A stretch of 64,000 bases of DNA from Incurvaria masculella (GCA_946894095.1 OX335660.1:4779001-4843000), one strand, 5' to 3'. Shown: positions 23,353-36,916, numbered from the stretch's first letter. Made by a program: numbers and translations. Notes: generated by a model from the letters alone, not told the origin.

Positions 23353-24024
23353 ATGCAACCTGCAAAGCGATTCTCTCAGAAGGAAAAGAAGACAATTACA
23401 ATCGACGACCCTAAACTAATTTCAGTATATAATAAATGCATGAGAGTTGTCGATCGTAGCGATGAAAACATTTCTCATTACAGAATCGGAATCAGGGGCA
23501 AGAAGTGGTACATGCCATTGATTACACATCTAATAGACGTGGCCGAGCAGAATGCTTGGCAGCTGCACAAAAAGAGTGGTGGGTTCCTCGACCATTTGGG
23601 TTTCCGGAGAAGAGTCGCAACAGGACTTATTGAAATAAATCGGAAGGAGGCAAAGAGAGGCCCCTCTAAGCCTCCATCTAGATCAGAACATATCGAATGC
23701 AGAAAGGCCCAGATCAACCACTTAGTGATTCCACAAGAGAAACAATCTCGCTGTCGACAATGCCACAAAAATGCTTTACTAGATGTAAAAAATGCGACGT
23801 GGGTGCGTGCGTATATAATGCTTTGTAAATTATCATTCATAAAATATTTTATGAATTCTATGAAACTAAGATTCATTTCAATATTGTTTACACAATACAA
23901 CCTTATACACTCCTTGCTACACTATAAAGAGGTTTTTGCAGAAACAAAATACTTTTTAAAAAAAAATGTTTCAGGTATATCTGGGTTAAATCGAAACAGC
24001 TTGACCGTAGGTGACGTGAAATAG
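23353..24024 (+). pseudogene. piggyBac transposase, C-terminal fragment (block copy 1)
   Basis: The open frame has 'KRFSQKEKKTITIDDPKLIS' and 'VYNKCMRVVDRSDENI', in the position of the third catalytic block (usually GGVD; here RVVD keeps the Asp). 'GKKWYMPLITHLIDVAEQNA' follows, then 'CRQCHKNA', the start of the cysteine-rich domain. The expected 'RCKKCDVGAC' follows in another frame near 23783, so a one-base shift breaks that domain. The first two catalytic Asp blocks are absent upstream. No TTAA ends identified. Confidence 0.8.
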
Positions 24025-24409
24025 ATACTTGAACGTGCCTACAACAATACAAAAAATAAGTCCGGTAGATCATATCATGAACTAATGAAATATGTTAATA
24101 CTATTTTACAGAAATAAATTACTCAAATTAAAAGTTTCAGTGAGAGATTATTAAAATATTTTAAAAGAATAATTAAATTATACCCTAATCTAGTGAAATA
24201 GCATATTCGATTTGTCAATAGAACCTGTCTCCGCGCGCCTGTGCCTGTGCCTTGGATCCCCGCAAGACTCGCACTGCTCGCTGTCCGATTCAGAAATTGG
24301 AGGTCAAATGGAAAAATTAATTCGGTGCACGTCGGTAAAAATAGGAAAATATAAAAAAAATATGTAGTAATATGACGTAGATCTCTTTATACATGCCCTT
24401 TGATTACGG

Positions 24410-24691
24410 GTGCGTGTGACCTTTCCTCCATCAATTAAAACCTTCTATTTAAAAAAATCTACTCTGATTGATGAAGAATTGTGCCAGCCGGATGTGCGTT
24501 CAACTCCTGAGGCTGGCCATAGTTTAGATCCAGATACCACCGCATTAAGCATATTTATTGTGATTACTTTATTTTACAGATTAATTCACAACCGAACGCC
24601 AACGACGACGGTTGCACTTCAACAGCAAATGCCTGGTGTCAACCACAAGAGACCATACAAGTGTTTAGCACGGAAAATATGGACGCTTTGA
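24410..24691 (+). CDS. Unrecognised small open frame (block copy 1)
   Basis: A 93-residue frame with 'PDVRSTPEAGHSLDPDTT' and no family I recognise. An identical frame occurs at 32468-32749 in block copy 2. It may be an exon of a decayed transposon gene, because TTTTACAG at about 24579 would be a usable acceptor. Confidence 0.15.
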   Translation: MRVTFPPSIKTFYLKKSTLIDEELCQPDVRSTPEAGHSLDPDTTALSIFIVITLFYRLIHNRTPTTTVALQQQMPGVNHKRPYKCLARKIWTL

Positions 24692-24925
24692 TATCTAATC
24701 AAAATTTAATTATCGAAAAACTAAATACTGTCATAGAAAATTAAAAAAAAATGCACTCAAGGTAGCTTCTTTATCAGTTCAAATGGATGAAACAAATTCA
24801 TACATTTCCCAGTAACAAGAAAGACCAGTAAATGTCACTTTGCTGCAAGATTAGTTGAGAACAGAAGAAAAGTTTTACTGTGACTCCTGTTGAAAATGAG
24901 CAGCAATTTGAAATGCTTGAGTTAA

Positions 24926-27416
24926 CCCCTTACTGCATGAATTATCAGATGATTATGAAAAAAGTATATGTTATTGATTTGGTCTTATGGAACCTATAAA
25001 AAACATTAAAAAAAAAAAAACTAGTTATTATTTAAGGTTAAAAATAACTGTGTATCATATATGATACAGTGGGCACTAAAGGCAAGAAACTTGTGTCTTT
25101 CATATATGTAACAGTATGAGTGAAAACGCCTAATGGTATTTTTAACAAAAAATAAACAAAAAAATATTATCCTTTTTCTTAAGAACACATTTATTAAACT
25201 TATTTAATAGTAGATCAACCTTATGTTACATTTAGTGAAGCGTGAAATTCAAGAAAACAATTTCTGTCTTTATTAATGCATAGGTGCATTTTGCACTTAA
25301 GGCACCATATAAAAGTTAGCATCCCGCAACCATTGCGACATCGTTGCCTGCTCTTAGTCCAGTCAGGAAAGTGATGAAAACCATCTTCAGCCACTTCTCT
25401 AGGGGGCAAATCAATTTTGCGTCTCGATTTTTTTGGAGGTGGGGGCTCATCATTGCTATCTCGAGCTATTGGCCTGCCTCGTGTACGTGGCGTAAAAATT
25501 TGTGAATCTTTTTTGGTTAATAATTCGGCAATCGCTAGCTTGAAATCAAGTAACGGCATGTAGACTTCATTTTCTTTGTTGGATCTTCTCCATAACAGCC
25601 AGGAATTGACGCATATGAGGTCAAGCATGTGGAAGAACACTCTCATGTACCATTTTTTTGACCTGGCGCTAATGCGATAATACCCTAGCATAGAATCTAG
25701 GGTATCTACTCCGCCCATATGTCTGTTATATAACCGAACTGCTTTCGGGCAAGTAACTTCTTCATAGCGTTTAAGTCGCCTATCTGTTGAGGTAGGATTT
25801 ACTCCAACGTAGGTAGAGCACAGATTCACAATTTTATTGTCCAACCAAGTAACTAAAACTATGGTGGTATCATCGAGACTTGTGTGTTGCTCAGTGCTCG
25901 AGCCTCTACCCATTCTCATCATCTCTTTCTTGGTGGGAATTTTAGCGCCACCTAGTCTGTTTGCCCGAACCGTTCCTAGAGGTAAAATGCCCTTTTTATG
26001 CATATAGACCATCAATTGAAGGCTGCTGAACCAATTGTCAAAAAATAACTTATGGTTCATATTACTTGGCAAGCACTTTGTGAGTCGCACTACCACATTA
26101 CTACTTGTCCCTAAATTGGGTGCATCTTCTGGCACCACATCACTCTGGAATTATTTTTCGTTGGAATTATTTGCTCATCCACAGCTAAATATTCTTCTTT
26201 TGTTATGGATTGCAGTACGGCTCTCAACATTGTCAAAAATGGTCGAATTTTTTGTAATTTATCATAGTCTGGGTCTGAAGGTTGCAAAATATTTTCATTG
26301 TTTACGAAATGTATGTAACGTTTGATTTCTTCAAAACGGTTACAAGACATAGTCATTGATACTGGTTCGAACTCCATACTAGAATTCCAGTAGTGTCGCG
26401 TCGTAGGGTATCGCACTATAGACATATAAATCAATATTCCAAGAAATTGACGTATCTCGGTCTTTGAAACAGTAAAAGTTTGGCCTAATTGGGAAGCATA
26501 TCTGTTACTTTCACACACAATCCATTCTATCATTTCCTATGTAAAGAAATAATTAAATATTTGGATGGGTGTTTTGAGTTCTTTCAGTTCTGGGCTTAGT
26601 TGCAGCTCCCCCAAAAAATGTGTAATCTTCTTCCTTAAATTCTAAATTTCTAGGAACCCAAGTATATTTATTTTTGGTCGTTTTGTTGGATTTCGGTGAA
26701 GACGGAGCATTGCGATCAACTTCATCTTCACCTTCGTCTTCTTCGTCCTGATCTGAATCACCCAAAGGATCATCATAATTTGGTGGACGATACACGTCAT
26801 CGTCATCAGACAAATTTTCGTCCTCACTTCCATCTGGTACATCTTCACAAATCACTAAATAGCTCATGATGAAAATTTTGCTGAAACAAAGCAAAAAATC
26901 TCTGGAATAATGCAAGTAAACTGAAGCTCGAAACCACATCCACAGAAACTAACCTAGCCGCATACTGTTTCATATATGTTACATATAGCTCCGACCCCTT
27001 TCTGCATATCGTCTCACATATGTACACATATTAACAGACATAACTGCATGCTGTCTCATATTTGGACATGAATACTTTCATTGATATCTGTACAACATTT
27101 ACAGAATCTCGACCAATTTTCAACTTTTTGGGTTCTCACTGAACTGTTACGTTCATTGCAAAATCATCAAGCAGAAATATTCATAGAACCCGAGAAAACT
27201 AGGACAAAACACTGAGCAACTTACCGCTTTCCGAAGTTCGAATTAAAACTGACATAACTTTTTTTTTTTAGTTTCTCCTCAATTCTCTATGATTAAACGT
27301 CAAAACATTTATCCAGTCTTCAATTTAGCCAGTTGCCAGCGCAAAAATCCAAAAAATATTTAAATTATGCCACAAAAACGATCTGTTACAAATATGAGAC
27401 GCTATGCGTTAAGGGG
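24926..27416 (-). mobile_element. piggyBac-like element, about 2.5 kb (block copy 1)
   Basis: Left end CCCCTTACTGCATGA follows TTAA at 24922-24925. The right end is its imperfect inverse, CCCCTTAACGCATAG on the minus strand, at 27416. The right target copy has degenerated to TGCTTA. Subterminal copies of a TGTYTCATATATG-like motif lie near both ends. Length agrees with classical piggyBac. Confidence 0.7.
25221..26939 (-). pseudogene. piggyBac transposase, frameshifted (block copy 1)
   Basis: Three minus-strand frames in order. 26939-26553 is an acidic N-terminal region (EDENLSDDDD). 26533-26111 holds 'RQFLGILIYMSIVRYP' and the first catalytic block 'LAVDEQIIPTKNNS'. 26138-25221 holds 'LFFDNWFSSLQLM' (second Asp), 'HMGGVDTLDSMLGYY' (third Asp), 'KKWYMRVFFHMLDL' and a C-terminal cysteine-rich finger 'CRNGCG...CLKCKMHLC'. 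Compared with the family, roughly 40-50 residues after the first Asp are missing, and the two catalytic frames overlap in different phases around 26120-26138. A stop also separates the N-terminal part. All three Asp remain, but the protein is broken. Confidence 0.88.
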
Positions 27417-28290
27417 TGCTTAGCCGATAAGACGCAAAAAACAAAGATTTTCATGGTTTTATCAATGCTGTGTTCATCTTCTTCGGGTAGCGGCACAACG
27501 TGTGCATACAAACTACTCGATGTCCTTTTCTCCAGGGATTTTCTTTGCCAGTGTTCGTGGTCTGGCGGCAGCAAGGGAGAAGTTTCTAAAATTCCCTTTA
27601 AAAATTTCAAAAAAATTCAAGACATTTTTCTTTGAGCTTGTGAACAGATGATGACGCGACAAAATGTTTGAAGCTTGTGCTAAGGAACGCCACAAAACGG
27701 AAGGCTATGAAAGGGTTACGAACATCTACAAAGCGAACCCGCAAAGAAAAAAATAAACTGGAGAACAAGACAAACGATTCTAATGATGATGACAAAGATA
27801 CCGAAAAACCTCACACTAGTGATGGTAATTATATTCAGAAACCGAAATCTGGAGGTGGTGAAGATCCACATGTACCTAAAGGTGGTGATAGTAATGACAG
27901 TAACGATGAAGAGATGGATATATGCTAATTTGTATGATTGTTTATGTTACCTGTTTTATTTAAGTTCAATAATAGGTGCAAAACGAATACCTACCTAGAT
28001 TAAAATAAAAAAAGAGTAAGTATTACAGTATAGCCTTGAATTTTTTGTATCTGTACCTATGAAAGAAACTTATTATGTTATAATTTGATTCCCTCAGGTT
28101 ATGACCTAAGCATAGGTGGAATGTGAAGGGTGTACACAAAAAAAAGTACATAGTAATCGACAATTTTGTTTATTATTTCTTAAATAGTGTGTACTAATGC
28201 AATGAAGTAGCAGTACTCTTTATGATGAATACAAACTAATTTATATTTTATATCTTTAGGGCGTATACAACCATACTAGTATCACCAATG
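27417..28290. other. Interval with weak open frames (block copy 1)
   Basis: A frame at 27668-27928 encodes a basic then Asp/Ser/Asn-rich stretch ending 'DSNDSNDEEMDIC'. It is low in complexity and belongs to no recognised family. The rest is AT-rich. Confidence 0.3.
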
Positions 28291-28299
28291 CGGATACTG

Positions 28300-28865
28300 T
28301 CAGATTTGTATATGCGATGTATGGCGACAAGATTTGATTGGGTAATTAAAAACATCTTCTTTTTTGTTCAACCGGTCACCTTTTACGGATAAAAAATGTC
28401 CTTCTTCATCCATTGAATTGATTTGAATTATATCATTATGAACTGTCGTTTGTTTTAGAGGACAATTTAAAGTTTTGGAAATGTAAAATAGATATATTCT
28501 TTTTACTTTTGGATACAAAAGGATGCGTGATTTTAATTTTCTTTTGTATGTAAGTACCCATGCCATCATTCTCATTATCTTCAATTATGCTCTTGGCCAC
28601 TTGTGACAGTGGATTTTTAACACCTCTGATCATTTGTTTGATCATGTATAATTTGTTCTCAAATGGATACGCACTAAATGTATTTGGAGGTCCATACGTT
28701 TAAACTTCATCAGTAACGTGCAGTAAATTATGGACATTGCTTGTTACATATGCTGCACCGTAGAAATCCTTGTAATGTTCGACGTAATACCTTAATAGTT
28801 GTTCTGCCAGTGGTAACAAGCGACGCACATAGGAGTATTTGGGATAAAAAACCGGTCATAACAGA
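28300..28865 (-). pseudogene. EnSpm/CACTA-like transposase, C-terminal fragment (block copy 1)
   Basis: Minus-strand translation: 'KYSYVRRLLPLAEQLLRYYV', 'YVTSNVHNLLHVTDEV', a stop near 28700, then 'YGPPNTFSAYPFENKLYMIK' and 'QMIRGVKNPLSQVAK'. The 'NVHNLxH...FSAxPFEN' block is shared by animal EnSpm/CACTA-type transposases. It begins at the point in the protein where the copy at 38.7-43.9 kb loses similarity, so it may be its displaced continuation. Confidence 0.6.
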
Positions 28866-29059
28866 AAATCACAAAGTTAATCTAACGCCACCCATAATCC
28901 GTGTTTTTTCATCTTCAATAACAGGTTTATTGAATGGCAGACCCCTGGCCCTCCCCGTCCTGGCGTCTTCTCATAAAATCAGTCGGATTCAGTCATTGTG
29001 CTAACTGCGTGTCTTAGTTCTCGGTGCTCTCGTTTTTTTACATTGCTGTCAGTAGAAAT

Positions 29060-30541
29060 ATGTCTTCGTGCGGTGAACAACAGGAGAAAAATTCTTGGAC
29101 ATGGAAGCGGATGGTACGTACTCTAAGCAAAAGCTTGTTTCATTTAATTTCTTCTTAAATTTTACCTATAAACGTCAATATCAAAAGCACTCTTTTATGT
29201 CCCTCTTTTTTAAAGATATTTGAAATATATAAGTCTTTTTGATTATGTGTCGCGCCTTGTCGCATTAATCTGTTAATGTAGAGATAAAATGTAGACTCTT
29301 GTTAAGTAGAAACTACAATAAAATCGCACCCCAACGTACCCCATATTTTTTTTGTATTTCAAAGTACAGGAGGTGAAATTATCATTTTATGGATTAAGTA
29401 CCATTTTTGTTCTTTTTGTTGCAGATCCTACGGAATGAGTGAAAAAAATCACCAGAATGGAGTTATTTAATATTCTAAAGGAGTTTAAAGGAAGAAGCTC
29501 GGAGGAAAAGTTTTCTTTGATGGAAGAACGACTTGTCGAACTGACTTCATGTCCACCCGAAGAAAGGAGCATCTTAAGTCGTTCCTTAAAGTATTTCAAG
29601 ACGAGCTTTAAAGAAAAATGGACGGCCGCACGCAATACGGAAGAAAGATTCATTCACAAAAATGTGGAATGGCTTAAAACTTCATTGGAGCTACCTGCAT
29701 GGTCACATAAACGAGGACGACCGATAAAGCAATTCCAAGAATTAAGTGAAAGAAGCAAGCGGCGAAGAACAAAAGATTTACGTGCCCAGGTGCCTGTTGA
29801 GGAATTAACCTATGCTGCTCGCGTGAGTCAGACCACTTGTGGACATACTGACGTGTCTAAGAAAGAATTAATAAAAAAATAATAAAAGAAACAAAAGAGA
29901 GAATTCAAAAAAGTTTTAAAGATGAGATGGGCCTTCTGGTCGACATCCCTAAAGCCGGTTACGGGAACAGTAACGACGGCAATACATCGAGAAGATTTTT
30001 TGACAACCCAGAAAACTCTTCTCGGATCACCGGAATAAACATTGAATTGATTAAAAAAATGAAAGTTATTCTTGAAATCATATCAAGCGGTTATGACATC
30101 GATTATGCAAAATTTGATACGTTTGCACAAACGACTGCCCAACTGTACGTTGAATTGTATGGTTGGCATCCAATGTCACCTACAGTTCACAAGATACTGA
30201 TGCATGGCGGTCAAGTTATATCAGAAGCGATTTTGCCAATCGGACAGCTGTCAGAGGAGGCTGCTGAAGCCCGGAACAAACATTTCCGGAAATATCGCGT
30301 GGACTTCGCAAGAAAATTTTCAAGAGTGGACTGCAATAGGGATATTTTAAAGAGGTTGTTGCTAACATCCGATCCGTATATCAGCTGCAACAGAATACGT
30401 CGGAAGAAGAAATGTAGACCTTTTTCCAAGGAAACGATGAGCATTTTGGTACCAAGTCCACAGCACCAGGATAGCTCCGACGACGACGATGAAGGCGGCG
30501 AAATAATGAGCGAGCATGAAAGTGATGGTTCTGATATCTGA
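29060..30541 (+). pseudogene. Gene Y: unnamed arthropod transposon-type protein (block copy 1)
   Basis: A possible first exon 'MSSCGEQQEKNSWTWKRM' at 29060-29113 is followed by GTACGT. A TTGCAG acceptor at about 29424 precedes the main frame. Frame 29439-29882 is Lys/Glu-rich with 'WLKTSLELPAWSHKRGRPIK'. Frame 29927-30541 has 'GNSNDGNTSRRFFDNPENSS', 'ITGINIELIKKMKVIL', 'GWHPMSPTVHKILMHGGQVI', 'LPIGQLSEEAAEARNKHFRK' and 'ILKRLLLTSDPYI', then an acidic tail. These blocks mark a widespread arthropod family whose members I know as uncharacterised transposon-linked proteins. A frameshift in the A-run near 29874-29881 separates the two frames and is shared by copy 2. Confidence 0.6.
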
Positions 30542-31410
30542 ACAACTATTTATCTATTATTGTAAAGTACCTAAATATTCTGTTTATCTTATTTTTTTTA
30601 TGTTATTGTGCTTATTTTTTTCTGATTTATTCAAACAATTAAACTTAATCATGATAAATTATCGTGTTTAATTTAATAAACTGGTCAAAAAACGCATAAA
30701 ATATTTTACGACGGTAAGATTCACTAGTACAAATGGTTATCCCGCAATAGAGTATCAAAAAGTGTGAAAATGCGTTTGATATCATTACATCAGGCAGAAT
30801 GATGATGCTAAGATAGAAAAAAAAGTCCAATATAAAATCGAAAACTCATGTCAAACAAGCCCGAATGAAAGCACTGAACTTCTCAGACAGATCTTCGAAA
30901 AAAAATAGCTAAAGGAAAGGAATATAGTCAGTGCTTTCAAAGCCACTGCAATCTATCCTTTTAATGCTCAGGAAGTCTTAAAGAAGCTGCCACATAATGT
31001 AGAAGAAATCAATTAGAGCATAGATATGGTTCTGCTGGACTATTTAAAAGAGAAATAAAACCCAAATCCCCTAAAAAAAAGGAAAGAACAAAACAATGAA
31101 AAACTCTTTTTTATATTTTTGTTAGAAATAAAATATTTCAAAAAATATCTCAGCTTTACTGTATTTTGACTACCAGGAATTCAAAAATGAATGAAATAAA
31201 CAATAGAAACATATGGTAAAGTATATAGGTATAAGTATATAGTTGACGGTACCTAAAGTCATGTGAATCCTTGTTTATTGCTCTTGCTCATTTTTGTACT
31301 GATTTGAACAACATTTTGAAACTATTTAACTGTAATTTTGTAACTGAATCCACGATATCCCTTCGTGATTCATAAGGTTATCTTCCATTTATGCGGCCGG
31401 AGTACACCCA

Positions 31411-32082
31411 ATGCAACCTGCAAAGCGATTCTCTCAGAAGGAAAAGAAGACAATTACAATCGACGACCCTAAACTAATTTCAGTATATAATAAATGCATG
31501 AGAGTTGTCGATCGTAGCGATGAAAACATTTCTCATTACAGAATCGGAATCAGGGGCAAGAAGTGGTACATGCCATTGATTACACATCTAATAGACGTGG
31601 CCGAGCAGAATGCTTGGCAGCTGCACAAAAAGAGTGGTGGGTTCCTCGACCATTTGGGTTTCCGGAGAAGAGTCGCAACAGGACTTATTGAAATAAATCG
31701 GAAGGAGGCAAAGAGAGGCCCCTCTAAGCCTCCATCTAGATCAGAACATATCGAATGCAGAAAGGCCCAGATCAACCACTTAGTGATTCCACAAGAGAAA
31801 CAATCTCGCTGTCGACAATGCCACAAAAATGCTTTACTAGATGTAAAAAATGCGACGTGGGTGCGTGCGTATATAATGCTTTGTAAATTATCATTCATAA
31901 AATATTTTATGAATTCTATGAAACTAAGATTCATTTCAATATTGTTTACACAATACAACCTTATACACTCCTTGCTACACTATAAAGAGGTTTTTGCAGA
32001 AACAAAATACTTTTTAAAAAAAAATGTTTCAGGTATATCTGGGTTAAATCGAAACAGCTTGACCGTAGGTGACGTGAAATAG
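31411..32082 (+). pseudogene. piggyBac transposase, C-terminal fragment (block copy 2)
   Basis: Identical in sequence to the fragment at 23353-24024, including the frameshift in the cysteine-rich domain. See that entry. Confidence 0.8.
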
Positions 32083-32983
32083 ATACTTGAACGTGCCTAC
32101 AACAATACAAAAAATAAGTCCGGTAGATCATATCATGAACTAATGAAATATGTTAATACTATTTTACAGAAATAAATTACTCAAATTAAAAGTTTCAGTG
32201 AGAGATTATTAAAATATTTTAAAAGAATAATTAAATTATACCCTAATCTAGTGAAATAGCATATTCGATTTGTCAATAGAACCTGTCTCCGCGCGCCTGT
32301 GCCTGTGCCTTGGATCCCCGCAAGACTCGCACTGCTCGCTGTCCGATTCAGAAATTGGAGGTCAAATGGAAAAATTAATTCGGTGCACGTCGGTAAAAAT
32401 AGGAAAATATAAAAAAAATATGTAGTAATATGACGTAGATCTCTTTATACATGCCCTTTGATTACGGGTGCGTGTGACCTTTCCTCCATCAATTAAAACC
32501 TTCTATTTAAAAAAATCTACTCTGATTGATGAAGAATTGTGCCAGCCGGATGTGCGTTCAACTCCTGAGGCTGGCCATAGTTTAGATCCAGATACCACCG
32601 CATTAAGCATATTTATTGTGATTACTTTATTTTACAGATTAATTCACAACCGAACGCCAACGACGACGGTTGCACTTCAACAGCAAATGCCTGGTGTCAA
32701 CCACAAGAGACCATACAAGTGTTTAGCACGGAAAATATGGACGCTTTGATATCTAATCAAAATTTAATTATCGAAAAACTAAATACTGTCATAGAAAATT
32801 AAAAAAAAATGCACTCAAGGTAGCTTCTTTATCAGTTCAAATGGATGAAACAAATTCATACATTTCCCAGTAACAAGAAAGACCAGTAAATGTCACTTTG
32901 CTGCAAGATTAGTTGAGAACAGAAGAAAAGTTTTACTGTGACTCCTGTTGAAAATGAGCAGCAATTTGAAATGCTTGAGTTAA

Positions 32984-35467
32984 CCCCTTACTGCATGAAT
33001 TATCAGATGATTATGAAAAAAGTATATGTTATTGATTTGGTCTTATGGAACCTATAAAAAACATTAAAAAAAAAATAACTAGTTATTATTTAAGGTTAAA
33101 AATAACTGTGTATCATATATGATACAGTGGGCACTAAAGGCAAGAAACTTGTGTCTTTCATATATGTAACAGTATGAGTGAAAACGCCTAATGGTATTTT
33201 TAACAAAAAATAAACAAAAAAATATTATCCTTTTTCTTAAGAACACATTTATTAAACTTATTTAATAGTAGATCAACCTTATGTTACATTTAGTGAAGCG
33301 TGAAATTCAAGAAAACAATTTCTGTCTTTATTAATGCATAGGTGCATTTTGCACTTAAGGCACCATATAAAAGTTAGCATCCCGCAACCATTGCGACATC
33401 GTTGCCTGCTCTTAGTCCAGTCAGGAAAGTGATGAAAACCATCTTCAGCCACTTCTCTAGGGGGCAAATCAATTTTGCGTCTCGATTTTTTTGGAGGTGG
33501 GGGCTCATCATTGCTATCTCGAGCTATTGGCCTGCCTCGTGTACGTGGCGTAAAAATTTGTGAATCTTTTTTGGTTAATAATTCGGCAATCGCTAGCTTG
33601 AAATCAAGTAACGGCATGTAGACTTCATTTTCTTTGTTGGATCTTCTCCATAACAGCCAGGAATTGACGCATATGAGGTCAAGCATGTGGAAGAACACTC
33701 TCATGTACCATTTTTTTGACCTGGCGCTAATGCGATAATACCCTAGCATAGAATCTAGGGTATCTACTCCGCCCATATGTCTGTTATATAACCGAACTGC
33801 TTTCGGGCAAGTAACTTCTTCATAGCGTTTAAGTCGCCTATCTGTTGAGGTAGGATTTACTCCAACGTAGGTAGAGCACAGATTCACAATTTTATTGTCC
33901 AACCAAGTAACTAAAACTATGGTGGTATCATCGAGACTTGTGTGTTGCTCAGTGCTCGAGCCTCTACCCATTCTCATCATCTCTTTCTTGGTGGGAATTT
34001 TAGCGCCACCTAGTCTGTTTGCCCGAACCGTTCCTAGAGGTAAAATGCCCTTTTTATGCATATAGACCATCAATTGAAGGCTGCTGAACCAATTGTCAAA
34101 AAATAACTTATGGTTCATATTACTTGGCAAGCACTTTGTGAGTCGCACTACCACATTACTACTTGTCCCTAAATTGGGTGCATCTTCTGGCACCACATCA
34201 CTCTGGAATTATTTTTCGTTGGAATTATTTGCTCATCCACAGCTAAATATTCTTCTTTTGTTATGGATTGCAGTACGGCTCTCAACATTGTCAAAAATGG
34301 TCGAATTTTTTGTAATTTATCATAGTCTGGGTCTGAAGGTTGCAAAATATTTTCATTGTTTACGAAATGTATGTAACGTTTGATTTCTTCAAAACGGTTA
34401 CAAGACATAGTCATTGATACTGGTTCGAACTCCATACTAGAATTCCAGTAGTGTCGCGTCGTAGGGTATCGCACTATAGACATATAAATCAATATTCCAA
34501 GAAATTGACGTATCTCGGTCTTTGAAACAGTAAAAGTTTGGCCTAATTGGGAAGCATATCTGTTACTTTCACACACAATCCATTCTATCATTTCCTATGT
34601 AAAGAAATAATTAAATATTTGGATGGGTGTTTTGAGTTCTTTCAGTTCTGGGCTTAGTTGCAGCTCCCCCAAAAAATGTGTAATCTTCTTCCTTAAATTC
34701 TAAATTTCTAGGAACCCAAGTATATTTATTTTTGGTCGTTTTGTTGGATTTCGGTGAAGACGGAGCATTGCGATCAACTTCATCTTCACCTTCGTCTTCT
34801 TCGTCCTGATCTGAATCACCCAAAGGATCATCATAATTTGGTGGACGATACACGTCATCGTCATCAGACAAATTTTCGTCCTCACTTCCATCTGGTACAT
34901 CTTCACAAATCACTAAATAGCTCATGATGAAAATTTTGCTGAAACAAAGCAAAAAATCTCTGGAATAATGCAAGTAAACTGAAGCTCGAAACCACATCCA
35001 CAGAAACAAACCTAGCCGCATACTGTTTCATATATGTTACATATAGCTCCGACCCCTTTCTGCATATCGTCTCACATATGTACACATATTAACAGACATA
35101 ACTGCATGCTGTCTCATATTTGGACATGAATACTTTCATTGATATCTGTACAACATTTACAGAATCTCGACCAATTTTCAACTTTTTGGGTTCTCACTGA
35201 ACTGTTACGTTCATTGCAAAATCAGAAATATTCATAGAACCCGAGAAAACTAGGACAAAACACTGAGCAACTTACCGCTTTCCGAAGTTCGAATTAAAAC
35301 TGACATAACTTTTTTTTTTTAGTTTCTCCTCAATTCTCTATGATTAAACGTCAAAACATTTATCCAGTCTTCAATTTAGCCAGTTGCCAGCGCAAAAATC
35401 CAAAAAATATTTAAATTATGCCACAAAAACGATCTGTTACAAATATGAGACGCTATGCGTTAAGGGG
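32984..35467 (-). mobile_element. piggyBac-like element (block copy 2)
   Basis: Duplicate of 24926-27416 with the same ends. It is 7 bp shorter because of the deletion near 35225. Confidence 0.7.
33279..35021 (-). pseudogene. piggyBac transposase, frameshifted (block copy 2)
   Basis: Same three frames and same breaks as copy 1. One base change near 35008 removes a stop, so the N-terminal frame opens eight codons further upstream, to 35021. That frame start is not likely to be biologically meaningful. Confidence 0.88.
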
Positions 35468-36350
35468 TGCTTAGCCGATAAGACGCAAAAAACAAAGATT
35501 TTCATGGTTTTATCAATGCTGTGTTCATCTTCTTCGGGTAGCGGCACAACGTGTGCATACAAACTACTCGATGTCCTTTTCTCCAGGGATTTTCTTTGCC
35601 AGTGTTCGTGGTCTGGCGGCAGCAAGGGAGAAGTTTCTAAAATTCCCTTTAAAAATTTCAAAAAAATTCAAGACATTTTTCTTTGAGCTTGTGAACAGAT
35701 GATGACGCGACAAAATGTTTGAAGCTTGTGCTAAGGAACGCCACAAAACGGAAGGCTATGAAAGGGTTACGAACATCTACAAAGCGAACCCGCAAAGAAA
35801 AAAATAAACTGGAGAACAAGACAAACGATTCTAATGATGATGACAAAGATACCGAAAAACCTCACACTAGTGATGGTAATTATATTCAGAAACCGAAATC
35901 TGGAGGTGGTGAAGATCCACATGTACCTAAAGGTGGTGATAGTAATGACAGTAACGATGAAGAGATGGATATATGCTAATTTGTATGATTGTTTATGTTA
36001 CCTGTTTTATTTAAGTTCAATAATAGGTGCAAAACGAATACCTACCTAGATTAAAATAAAAAAAGAGTAAGTATTACAGTATAGCCTTGAATTTTTTGTA
36101 TCTGTACCTATGAAAGAAACTTATTATGTTATAATTTGATTCCCTCAGGTTATGACCTAAGCATAGGTGGAATGTGAAGGGTGTACACAAAAAAAAGTAC
36201 ATAGTAATCGACAATTTTGTTTATTATTTCTTAAATAGTGTGTACTAATGCAATGAAGTAGCAGTACTCTTTATGATGAATACAAACTAATTTATATTTT
36301 ATATCTTTAGGGCGTATACAACCATACTAGTATCACCAATGCGGATACTG

Positions 36351-36916
36351 TCAGATTTGTATATGCGATGTATGGCGACAAGATTTGATTGGGTAATTAA
36401 AAACATCTTCTTTTTTGTTCAACCGGTCACCTTTTACGGATAAAAAATGTCCTTCTTCATCCATTGAATTGATTTGAATTATATCATTATGAACTGTCGT
36501 TTGTTTTAGAGGACAATTTAAAGTTTTGGAAATGTAAAATAGATATATTCTTTTTACTTTTGGATACAAAAGGATGCGTGATTTTAATTTTCTTTTGTAT
36601 GTAAGTACCCATGCCATCATTCTCATTATCTTCAATTATGCTCTTGGCCACTTGTGACAGTGGATTTTTAACACCTCTGATCATTTGTTTGATCATGTAT
36701 AATTTGTTCTCAAATGGATACGCACTAAATGTATTTGGAGGTCCATACGTTTAAACTTCATCAGTAACGTGCAGTAAATTATGGACATTGCTTGTTACAT
36801 ATGCTGCACCGTAGAAATCCTTGTAATGTTCGACGTAATACCTTAATAGTTGTTCTGCCAGTGGTAACAAGCGACGCACATAGGAGTATTTGGGATAAAA
36901 AACCGGTCATAACAGA
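36351..36916 (-). pseudogene. EnSpm/CACTA-like C-terminal fragment (block copy 2)
   Basis: Duplicate of 28300-28865 with the same internal stop. Confidence 0.6.

Larger units (their letters stand above)
22767..30824. repeat. 8.05-kb tandem duplication, copy 1
   Basis: The sequence from GTCCAATATAAAATCGAAAA at 22767 to an A-run at 30824 is repeated immediately downstream with an offset of 8058 bases. The offset falls to 8051 after a 7-bp difference near 27185. Only a handful of other differences are visible. The left edge continues a Tigger fragment, so this left flank is the ancestral one. Confidence 0.97.

Noticed and set aside
27333..27635. 100-residue frame after the piggyBac element
   Set aside because: It crosses the piggyBac right inverted repeat and has no coding character.
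34611..35021. Longer N-terminus of the piggyBac protein in block copy 2
   Set aside because: It arises from one base change compared with copy 1, and the extra residues have no family similarity.
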